This document shows, in pieces, positions 10,881-19,942 of a DNA stretch of 41,150 nt (within the stretch, counting starts at the first letter, position 1; every line of letters begins with the position of its first letter). The notes beneath the pieces are model-generated. The model saw only the letters and a program-made list of their open reading frames with translations, was not told the DNA's origin and ran no database searches. The stretch is from Terfezia claveryi (lineage: Eukaryota > Ascomycota > Pezizomycetes > Pezizales > Pezizaceae). The DNA lies in NCBI GenBank assembly GCA_015179025.1, contig WHUX01000342.1, positions 1-41,150 of the forward strand, written 5' to 3'. The translations under genes were made by a program, and so were the position numbers.

Positions 10881-11394
10881 GTAAAAAGGACTAATCTAAC
10901 TGTATTATCAGTCAGCCTCATACGTTAGATTAGGAATCAACCGAGAAGCGTTGACCTAATATTTCCGAAGATTGCATTCCACAGGCTGTGCAGGGAGATT
11001 GTACAAGACATAAATAGGGATAATAATGACAAATACTCGCAGTTCATAGATCGGAATAATGTGGAGCATATCCAAGTGAGGGCAACAGATGACATACAGG
11101 AGGTGGCAGAAGCATATATGCATGAGTATTTTACCAGTAAGTCAAAATATGTCATGGATGCTGTCACGAATGCTGTCACGGACAAATATGACTAATCACG
11201 AATACGGAAAAAGTGGTGAACCTGATTGCAACACAAGGCGGTGAAACACATAATAGACAAACAATCCTACAGCGGGATGTTAGACTATGGCATAAAATTT
11301 AGACGAATATATTGGCCGGGGGTAATGTGCCGGGGGCATTTCCACATGTACCTCTTGTGAGCCGATAAATGCCCAAAAAAGCAAAAAGAGGACG

Positions 11395-11451
11395 CCGTGC
11401 AGTACCGAGACCAGCTGGAGGAGGAGGGCCAGCAGCAGCAGCAGGGGCAGG

Positions 11452-11482
<31 letters not shown>

Positions 11483-11640
11483 GAAGTAGGACCAGGGGTA
11501 GGGGGAGGACCAGGGGTGGTAGTAGTAGTAGCAGCAGTAGCTGGAGCAGGACTAGGGGTAGGAGGAGGAGGAGAAGCAGCAGCAACAGTGGGGGCAGTAG
11601 CAGGCGGAGGGGCAGCAGGAGGAGGAGGTGCAGGTACCCA
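11395..11640 (+). repeat. GCAGCA/GGAGGA low-complexity coding repeat
   Basis: A mix of GCA, GGA, GGC and GTA triplets, open in several frames. The plus-strand frame continues that of the H3-like gene and encodes its Gly/Ala/Val tail. The Pro/Ala/Thr- and Leu-rich minus-strand frames are treated as shadows. Confidence 0.75.
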
Positions 11641-11716
11641 ATAATCATTCCCTTGTATTAGCATACTATATATCACCTAGCAGAAGGTTCACTGTTACTG
11701 AGGATGAAATATATAG

Positions 11717-11902
11717 TTACAAGAACAACCACAACGTAGGGAGGTTTACATCAACGGTCGAAGAGGGACTGCCCTGATGTTATACGATTCCGGTTTAGAT
11801 GTCAATTACCAAGGAACACAGATATACGAACGCCTAACAGCTAAGGTAAATATTGGAATCTTTGGCGAATTAGGTTCCAGTACCCGACTTCCTACCAGTT
11901 GA
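11717..11902 (+). pseudogene. protein-like frame downstream of the H3-like gene
   Basis: About 60 codons ending in TGA at 11900-11902, in the same frame as the H3-like tail. It is separated from that tail by several nonsense codons between 11642 and 11716. It reads RREVYINGRRGTALMLYDSG and then a segment with YERLTAKVNIGIFGELG, which has the amino acid balance of real protein. It could be a further exon of the H3-like gene or the remnant of a separate gene. No family recognised. Confidence 0.3.
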
Positions 11903-12236
11903 ACACCATCCCACCAGCAAAGTGCTTTTTTTAGGGAACATTTAGGGCATTTGGTTTTGCTTGGAAGAGTTTTTTTTTTTTCTTTCTATATTGTATAGTT
12001 GTATGAATTAATTTACGATGGATTATTGGTAAACTCAAGTGAGGTTAGGCAGGATTTTTCAGGTTTTGTAGGATGTGGGAAGGATTTTTGTTATAGTCAT
12101 GGTGACAGGTCTTGTGATTTATTTAAGGTATATTAATATATTTTTTAACCGATATTTGGGTAAGGATTTTGTTTGGCCGTGTAGTATAGATTGCTAGTAT
12201 TGTTCGTCAGTGGGTGGGAGCAATCTGTGATATTGC
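11903..12236. other. AT-rich spacer with poly-T runs
   Basis: No gene seen. Poly-T runs occur at 11926-11932 and 11971-11981. Confidence 0.4.
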
Positions 12237-12450
12237 AAGCAATCCGTGACAGTGCAAGCAATCCGTGACAGTGCAAGCAATCCGTGATAGTGCAAGCAAT
12301 CCGTGACAGGCAATCTTGTATAGTGAAAGAAGCAAGGAATCTGTGACAGTACAAGGAATCCGTGACAGGCAATCGGGTATAGTGCATACAATCCATGATA
12401 GTGCAAGGAATACAAGACAAGCAATCTGGTACTGTGCAAGCAACCCGTGA
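12230..12450 (+). repeat. CAATCCGTGACAGTGCAAG tandem repeat
   Basis: Nine or more 19-20 bp units, regular at the left (12238-12310) and increasingly degenerate at the right. Related units (AATCTATGACAG, AATCTATAACA) occur at 13450-13500 and 17235-17335. The repeats therefore border the hAT transposase gene on both sides. Confidence 0.8.
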
Positions 12451-13630
12451 AGGTAGAAAGAATTGGTCATACAAAGACAACCAAGATATAGGAGAACGGA
12501 ATGAGGGTATTAAACGTGATGAGATTATATAATAGTCGGGAAAAAATAATAAAAAAAAAAATAAAACAGGGTAGGCTTGGCGAGTAATCTGTAGATCACC
12601 AATTAATCGCGAGTCGAGTTATAGGACAGGAAAGCCGACTTGGTGAGTTGTTGAAACTCCCAAACTTGCTCACCGAGGTGGGTCTTGGCAACCAGGTCCG
12701 AGTTGTACTTGCCCCGTTGCGCACACTACAGGAGTCTAGAGATAACTTAGGATCCTTTTTACCTAGATGACTATACTATATATAATTTGTTGTAGATTAC
12801 CCTTTTTTACTATCACCTGACTAGTGAAGGAGAAGTATATGGTTTATATAAAGATTATCGATATCTATTAGTAAGTTAATTATTAGGTTAAAATATTGTA
12901 GTACTAACATACCTATTGTAGATACTCTCCCAGACCTACCAGATCCCAAACAACAGAATCATTCAGTATCTTGTCTATATACTAGTACAATTGTATCACC
13001 TACCTAGAATAATAGTATTATGTTATAGGCAAGAGATCTAGCTTTGGCCTTCAAGAAGGTATCTTACTAATACTTGTATATAGATAGTATGGCAGGCTAA
13101 TTATGTCTAGACTTCTAGAGATTTTGCAACTCACAAATAGCCCCAATAGGCTATTAAGATTTAGCATACTCCAACTAGATTTAATAAATATCTCTAACAA
13201 TATATTAGAGCTAGATAGATACTTAGAGCCTAGAAGTAAGATCTCACCATACAGGTTAGAGGACTCAAATGATATCTACAATAATATTATGAATCCATTT
13301 TGTAATAAATAAATGATCGTACACTTGGATTGGAATTGGATTTAGTACACTGTTGATATACTATGGTATAATTGATAGACATATTTTATATATAGATAGG
13401 TTTGGGTTATCAAGGAAAGTATTATAGGTACCTTGTAAATATCTCCTAAAGAATCTATAACAAGCATATATTATCTGTAACAAGCACGCGTTATTTGTGA
13501 CATACTCCAAATACTCTCAAAATATGAATAAATAGGTCTCTTTTCCCTACCACCCTTCCAAATCTATTATTGCTAACTCCTAAAAATACAATAGCTAGAT
13601 GAACTTACACTACTATCCCCATACTTCAAC
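12451..13630. other. AT-rich flank of hAT element
   Basis: No gene is supported. A short open frame at 13103-13312 (69 codons) has no recognisable motif. The stretch 12570-12720 is GC-richer and resembles 17370-17520 loosely, with GGTGAG, TTGGCAAC/TTGCCAAG and ACTTGCC in similar surroundings. The two may be copies of the same hAT element end. Confidence 0.35.
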
Positions 13631-16569
13631 ATGTCTTTATCTCCAAGTGTACCTATATGTCAATCAAGCCTAATGGTTTCTACTCTTACTAGTACTATAT
13701 TAGGTGGGACAGCTTTCTAGTAGGAAGCCAAACAATCTGCACCATATAATACATAGTGGGAAATGACTAAATGGGTAGGCAAGCTTTATAACAATTTTAC
13801 AAAAGATCTAAGAAGTAATAATATAAACCTACTCCAATGGGATTCTAAACTCTGAATAGTAGCATACTAGGCCCAATATGTATAAGGAGCTAAGATTCAC
13901 AGCAGTTAGCCATTCATATTTTGCTTAGCTTGCAAAGGTACCTTATAACACCCTAGTACTTTTAATATAGGTACAACACATACAAGAACTTATCTCAGCT
14001 CAAACAAGTGCTACCCTGCTAGTGGGTGAAAGAATCAGAACATTTCAACCTTGTTTGAGAAGGTAATTATATAACTCATACCTACCTGCAATAATTGGGC
14101 ATAAGCTTATGTTACAAGTAAACAACACCTATAGTTACACAATCCCCTGAATTGCAATTCAGTAATGATCTTTTTACATATGAACTTATGAAAACTATAA
14201 CTAGTACAAACTTACCTTTCCGAACCATCGAATATCTACAGTTCCAGCATCTCTTGAAATTTCTTATATCTAGGATTAATATTCTCTATGTAATAACACT
14301 TTGCTAGAGCATATATTACTATGTTACTAAAGTTTAACAAAAGCTTCAAAAAAGCCTCCTAGAAGATATATTCCTCTACTTTGCTATAAACTATTGGACT
14401 TCTCTGAATATGTTAGTATTCATGAGTATAATACTCTATTATATAGACTAGAATTGGTAGCTGTGCTAATATATAATTGAATTCTAGTACCTAGGTAGGG
14501 AAGCTTATAAGACTATGTACTTGAGTAATTAGCTAGAGAATTTAATTCAGGAATATGGCATTTTGAACTGAGTCTTAGCTATTATTTCGGACAATACAAG
14601 TATTAATGCAGCATTGGCTAAGTATTTACAAGCTAATATATTCAGTGCTAAATGAAACCCCCAGCAATACTAACTTCTCTACCTCGTACATGTGATTGCA
14701 GTAGTAAGCAACCAGTTTGTGAAAGAACTTAGGTCAAAGCCAGATAATGATGATACTGGCTTGTCCACCCCTACTATTGAGTCTTCAATCAGGGCACTAC
14801 AGATTTATACTCTAGGTACATTTGTACAATTTGGTTATAAAGTAAGTAATCTTTTGAGCTACTCAATAAAGGTAGATCATGAAAATACAAATATATCATG
14901 GAATAGTATCCATATTACAGAATGGTGGACATGTTATGGAATGGTAGACATGTTACAAAAGGCTAATATGCATCATGAAATCCTATTGTTAATATTTGCC
15001 TAGGTTCAAGAGCTTTGTAAGGCTAGTGTAGCCAGCCCATAATGTCTAGCTCAATTCAAGGAACTCTAAACTGATTTCTCTATGCCAATAGGACTCATCT
15101 AGGATTTCAAAACTTGCTGGAACACAACCTTTAAAATACTTACTTATGTATTGAGGCTCTAATACTATATTGAGTAATGGATCATTCTATATAGGATAGA
15201 GAGGAAGTAATATGAGTTATAGTTGAGTCAAGAAGAGTGGAACCAAAATTAGGAGGCTGCTATTTTCCTGAAACCTTTATCAGATTATACTTATGCTATC
15301 TCTACAAGGCAGCATATAACTATATAGAATACGTTCTTTATCTATAATGACATTTTCGACCATATAGAAAAACAGCAGAAATATATATGCAAACTTCCAG
15401 GTAATCCTACCTATGCTCTAGAGTTTCTCTCTATAACATAAGGATATAAACAGATCTTTATGAAGTATTATTCTACAACCAAAAAACAATCTCTCATCTA
15501 TAACCTTGCAACTTTCCTTAATCCGTCTAAGAAATTATTCTTATATAATAACTGGGAAAATCTTAATATCTAAGATCTAAGTAGTACATAGCAGAACAAG
15601 GACTATATATTATATATGGAGTATTACAAGTACATATGAATTCTATCAGGATATAACTATTTTGGCCTATGCATTTTCTGTGATACTATTTTCTATAATA
15701 CCATTTTCTGTGACACTATTTTCTATGATATAAGACCATCCATAATATATAGAAAAATATAATTCTTCCTAAATTTGCTTCTTAGAGTTCAGTTCAAAGA
15801 TTGTTTTGAACATAATTATACTAAGTATATAATGGAAGCCCAGGTTCATAATATTCAAGTAGATGATGAGGAACAATCCTATATAATGTGTTGACTACTA
15901 GAGCATACCACAAGCCAATCAGAGGATGTGCTAGAAATCAAGATATACTTGGCAAATCTAGAAGCAATATAGTATGAGAAATTCCCTCTATTCTAGTAGA
16001 AGATGCATGCTAATAAATATCCCATACTGGTATGAATATCAAGAGATATATTAAGTATTCTACACATATCTATCCCAGTAGAGCAAATATTCAGTAGTGC
16101 TTGAGATATTTTGCCATACCAATACAATAAAATAGGTCACCAGATAATAACTGCACTGATGTTGACCAAATTGTAAGTTGCTGTATATATGAAATACAAT
16201 ACCCCAGAGGCACAAATTAGACTAGCACATATAGAAGAAAGTATAGCTGATTTAGATAAAGGTGAGGTAATGCTGAAGAAACAAGCCCTTAGCTATAATG
16301 TTGACTTCCTCTACTATATGGTAGCATAGTCCCTAGATACTATTCAAGGATAGACAGATACCGATTCAGATACAAATTGTAATACAAAAGTTGTTGGGAG
16401 CTAGATAATAGATGAGTACCTCTTAAATAACCTAGCAGATTTACCATCTAAGAATGCCACCCAATTACATAGTTTTATAGAAGATTCTACCTTAGAGATG
16501 TTTAACTTATTCCATCAAAGTCTATTATGTAGGCAAGCAGCAATACCATCTTCTTCAACTCTATATTGA
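13631..16569 (+). pseudogene. hAT-superfamily transposase, decayed
   Basis: DDE transposase of a cut-and-paste hAT element. The likely start is ATG at 13631. A zinc-finger-like segment follows (FCLACKGTL, HPS, then NIGTTHTRTYL and SNKC, about 13920-14015). The middle has hAT-like catalytic-core phrases (LAIISDNTSINAALAKYL near 14570-14630; a CWNTTFKIL-like segment near 15115). The C-terminal hAT dimerisation domain (Dimer_Tnp_hAT type) is clear at 15970-16215: YEKFPLF, ANKYPIL, ISRDILSI, SIPVEQIFSSA, YNKIGHQIITALMLTKL. Over a dozen in-frame TAG/TGA/TAA codons and several frame changes make it dead. It is more heavily decayed than any other transposase here, so probably an old copy. No terminal inverted repeat or 8-bp duplication could be fixed by eye. 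Confidence 0.85.
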
Positions 16570-17533
16570 AGTGCCTAGAAGTGCCATTTATTACAGTACA
16601 TAAGTCAAATGCCATTAATGGCAAGCTAGTTTTAAATGAAACTGCAACCTATGCAGTATAAGAACTACAAAGTATGAGTGGGTAAGGGTATTGATAGCAT
16701 GTAGGGTATACTAGTAGGCAAGTATTAGTATAGGTTCTAGGGCAAATTTCTTTTCTATATTGGGAGTACTTTCTTTATTTAAGTTTGCTATTTTAGTTGG
16801 TATATGGGACAGCTAAAGTTTTAAGGATTTTATGAGCAATATTTCTTTATCTATTTCTATTAGGAGTTACTTTTTAATTCAATTTGCTTTGTTTTTGATA
16901 GTATGTGGGAGGGCTGGTTTTATGTAAAAGGGCAGTATAAGCAGGATTGGAGAATGACTTTACCTCAATATTAGGATATTGAGATTTATTTAGATATGAG
17001 TATTAGGAATTTGTTAGTTAGTTTAGGTTTCTATGTTTGTAGAATTAAAGTGATTTATTTTATAAGAATCAAAGTATACAGAAATTGATGAGGTATCAAT
17101 AAATATAATTCATATTAGTATACAAGGCAGGGTAAGATTATACAGAAGAATAATAGAGGAATAGATAGGAGGTTAGCTACTAGTAGAATGTAGTTGAAAA
17201 ATGGCAGTAAGGATTGAGTAGAAAGAAAAAGTTTAAGACTGTGACAGAAAGAGGAATCTATGACAGGCAGAGCAATCTATAATAGGAGGATGGATCTATA
17301 ACAAAAGAACAGATTTATGACAACAGTAGCAATCTATAACAGATAATAGAGAAAATCTGAAACCAAAACTAAGGTAAAATATGGGTGACTAATTCTTGGT
17401 GAGGACTCAGTCAATTATTGGGTAGTTGCCAAGTTGGTAGCAAATTGGCTTCAGAAAATAGGCATTGGTATAAGTCAGTACTAAGTAGAAAAAATAGTAG
17501 TAGAACTTGCCTTAACTCGAGTTGATGCATTCA
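16570..17533. other. 3' flank of hAT element with AATCTATGACAG repeats
   Basis: No gene. Degenerate AATCTATGACAG/AATCTATAACAG units occur at 17235-17335. The hAT element probably ends close to 17530, immediately beside the stop codon of the patatin fragment. Confidence 0.4.
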
Positions 17534-18070
17534 CTAAAAACAATAATATATTCTTCTAGCAGCTCTTACTGGAATTTCACTCAACCCAAAATAAAAGCTT
17601 GTAGCATATATATAATCTTGCACTACATGCTGCATTGCCTTATCTAAGTTGCTGTTTGTAAATTAAATTAAACTTGGTATCATCGAAACAGTATCTAGTA
17701 TAACTTCTGGTTAATTTAGATTAATATTTAGTCTCATATAAGGATCTACATCCTAGAGTAATTGATTATAAAACCTTGAGCAAGTCTTCTTACTATTCAT
17801 AGAGTTTATAAAAGATCTATATATTCATACTATAAAAAGATAGTTCTAGAACTATTAGAGTGTAATTGGCGTGTTAATAGGATAGGCAGCAGGCATAATG
17901 AAAGAACCTGTACTAGTTTCTGTAGAGACCAGCATGTCTATTTAACTAGTAGAGCAAAGGTGCCAAGCTTTAATTATAGTAATAATAATTAAGTTGTTGT
18001 AATTTAAGCCGCTATCTTGAAAGGTTCTGATACTAAAGATATATATTGGTTTGAAAAACCATGGTGCAGT
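17534..18070 (-). pseudogene. patatin-like phospholipase, C-terminal half
   Basis: Minus-strand continuation of the gene whose N-terminal half lies at 34229-34870. It reads in one frame for about 178 codons from the insertion point to a TAG at 17534-17536. It begins TAPWFFKPIYI and then FQDSGLNYNN, matching the TSAAPxFFKP and QDGGLxxNNP signature of patatin lipid acyl hydrolases. The catalytic-dyad Asp is the D of FQDSGL; the following Gly is Ser by G-to-A. Next come MLVSTETSTGSF (family: LVSLGTGTG) and a helical C-terminal region. About nine nonsense codons, all explainable by C-to-T or G-to-A, inactivate it. It was split by the gypsy element, whose GCAGT duplication lies at the junction. 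Confidence 0.9.
18066..18070. repeat. target-site duplication GCAGT, left copy
   Basis: Perfect 5-bp match to 34229-34233, immediately outside the two LTRs of the gypsy element. Confidence 0.9.
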
Positions 18071-18630
18071 TGTTACAATAGTATGCTTAGTTGTCTTTGT
18101 TATTACCTGCAATTGTAGGTAATAGTTTCCTTTGCCCTAGGTATCACATACAACATAGGTGATAGGTTATTGCTATTCTACTTAGCTCCCAAGATAGAGA
18201 TCTTGGGAAGTTTATTCCTTCTATTGCCTTAGCCCGGAATCATGTATATATAGCCCCTATCCCTTGTACTATTGTTGGATCCCTATCTAATATCTTGTAT
18301 ACCCAATACAGGACCTTGCTTCCCCTGTGCTGGTGTACCTTCTTTGTACACCCCCCTTGTCCCGTGAACTACTCTGCAGCAACAGCTGCCTCCTTTTGAC
18401 ATACGTGACAACCACTTCTATATGTCTCTTACCTCCTGCCCTTGTCCCCTACTCTAGCCTTCCCCTAGTTATACACATAGCATTCCTACAGGTATGTTAC
18501 CCTAACCCTGCCCTTGCCTTACCTCTAGCCTTTCCTAAGATCATATATATAGCACTTCTACATGTCTGATTCCCTCTTACTACTGCCCTAGCCTACCCTT
18601 AGTCACTTTGTCCCCAGAGCTATCATTACA
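18071..18630 (+). repeat. left LTR of gypsy element
   Basis: Starts TGTTACAATAGTATGC and ends ATCATTACA (TG...CA). It contains a TATA-like ATGTATATATAGCCCC at about 18242-18257. It aligns along its length with 32966-33446 plus 34144-34228, and more distantly with the solo LTR at 24514-25104. Confidence 0.93.
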
Positions 18631-18665
18631 CTACATTAAATTTATCTGATCAACTAGTATACTCA

Positions 18666-19936
18666 ATGGCTACCCAAGACAACACTTCCACGCTTGCAGC
18701 TAGATTTTAGGCCTAGCAATCCCTGCCCATCTCTATGAACCAGGCTGACTTCACTAGGTATCACCAGACCATTATCAATATATACCTCGTTGCAGACGCT
18801 ATAGGTCAACAACTAGAATCAGCCATACACGAAGGCCAACAAAAACAGATAAGGACCAATGATGAGGTCATGATACCTACTAAAGACCTCCTCTCATGCC
18901 AGGCCAATCTCACTACCTGTTAAAACAATCTTGCCACTACTCAAAATGACTTAACTAATGAAAGAAGAACTATCTAGATCCTGAATAGGGCCCTGGACAT
19001 GATTGAAAGCCAAACAGCCTCAGCACCCTAAGCATCTCAGGTATCTAAGATCCAGGATCTCTCTACCCTACCAAAGTTTAATGGTGATAGGACTTGTCTA
19101 AAAGCCTGGAAGAATTCTATCAAGATCAAACTGACTAGGGATGCTGTAAAGTTCCCTACTATCCAATACTGACTAGCTTACATATATGGCCTATTGGAGG
19201 GCAGAGCTTTGGACCTGGTCTAACCCTATATGCTTAACAACTGCTTTAACCTCCCTGATATTACTGCTTTACTTACTATCCTCGATCGTGCTCTCAGAGA
19301 CCTAGACCCTATAGGTATGGCAACTAGTACTCTCCAAGCATTGAGGCAGAAAAGCCATATCCTCTTAAAGTATATAGCAGAATTCTCAAAGTTGGCAGCA
19401 GAGGTGGAGTGGAATGATCAAGTGAAGCTAGTACAGTTTGAAGAAGGCCTCAACATTGAGCTCAAACAGGCCCTTCTCCAATCTCCATATATTAAGACCC
19501 TTGACAAATTTATTAATTAGGTATCTAAGATGAAGCAAAAAATTGCCAGGTTGAAAATTCAGACCAGTGTACCCAGTACCTATCGGCCTGTTAGAGTACA
19601 ACACCCCCAGAACCAAATACAGTAACCCTGACCCCAGACCTTAAGCTCTCAAACCTAGATTACAGCCAATAAGCCAGCCTATCCATTTCTGGTAACTGGC
19701 AGCACCACTTCCATAGATTTATCATTAGGAAGGCCCTGCTTGATATAAGAAGAAAGGGAACATTGCTATAATAATGGGTTGTGCATCGCCTATGGGAAGG
19801 GAGACCACTTTATTGCAGCATGTCCACTAAAGAAGAATCGCTCCCTGGCCATACATGTAGTGTCTGAGACCCCAGAGAAGTCAGGAAAAGCGGAGTCCCT
19901 TGCCTAGTTGCTGACCCTAGCAAGGGACCTTTCATG
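18666..19936 (+). pseudogene. gag: gypsy gag
   Basis: Nucleocapsid precursor. ATG at 18666 lies 36 bp after the left LTR. A single frame carries an N-terminal coiled-coil-like region, then the retrotransposon gag core (LPKFNGDRTCLKAWKNSIKI, and later ILLKYIAEFSKLAAEVEW) at about 19065-19500, then a CCHC zinc knuckle at 19764-19830. The knuckle reads C-x2-Y-x4-H-x4-C in its second half, so one zinc-binding Cys is now Tyr (G-to-A). About fourteen nonsense codons, mostly TAG in place of CAG or TGG. Pol follows in the -1 frame, an arrangement common for fungal gypsy elements. Confidence 0.88.
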
Positions 19937-19942
19937 AGTCAC

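Larger units (their letters stand above)
10673..11644 (+). pseudogene. divergent histone H3-like protein with C-terminal extension, decayed
   Basis: The start at 10673 gives MARTKQVPKKNPG, matching the invariant MARTKQ of the H3 tail; Lys/Arg/Pro-rich sequence then runs to a TAG at 10811. The histone fold resumes at about 10917. A region matching the H3 alpha-N helix (LIR-stop-IRNQPRSVDLI) runs into alpha-1 (PKIAFHRLCREIVQDI; H3 has LPFQRLVREIAQDF), an enlarged loop 1, and alpha-2 (HIQVRATDDIQEVAEAYMHE). A 77-nt GT-AG intron fits at 11137-11213 (GTAAGT donor, ACTAAT branch-type box). Splicing it continues in frame into NLIATQGG and alpha-3 (RQTILQRDVRLWHKI; H3 has RVTIMPKDIQLARRI). After a TAG at 11285 the same frame gives a tail with PKKAKRGRR, then about 80 Gly/Ala/Val residues to 11644. 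Nonsense at 10926, 11285 and 11363 is explainable by C-to-T. A first intron at about 10797-10916 is likely but its donor is uncertain. The long loop 1 recalls CenH3, but centromeric identity is not shown. Confidence 0.72.

Noticed and set aside
10069..11200. Centromeric (CenH3) identity for the H3-like gene
   Set aside because: The enlarged loop 1 is suggestive, but the MARTKQ tail is typical of canonical H3 and no centromere context can be shown from one window.
11280..11676. Minus-strand Leu- or Pro/Ala/Thr-rich frames opposite the H3-like tail
   Set aside because: By-products of the GCA/GGA repeat; the plus-strand frame is tied to the histone fold.
12230..12450. CRISPR-like array
   Set aside because: Units are directly adjacent without unique spacers and the context is a fungal genome; it is a minisatellite.
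12145..12480. Three overlapping minus-strand frames with repeated CLHCHGLLALSRIA-like units
   Set aside because: They follow the 19-20 bp tandem repeat and have no other content.
18327..18569. Plus-strand frame of 80 codons, and its relative at 33252-33434
   Set aside because: Both lie inside LTRs of the gypsy element.
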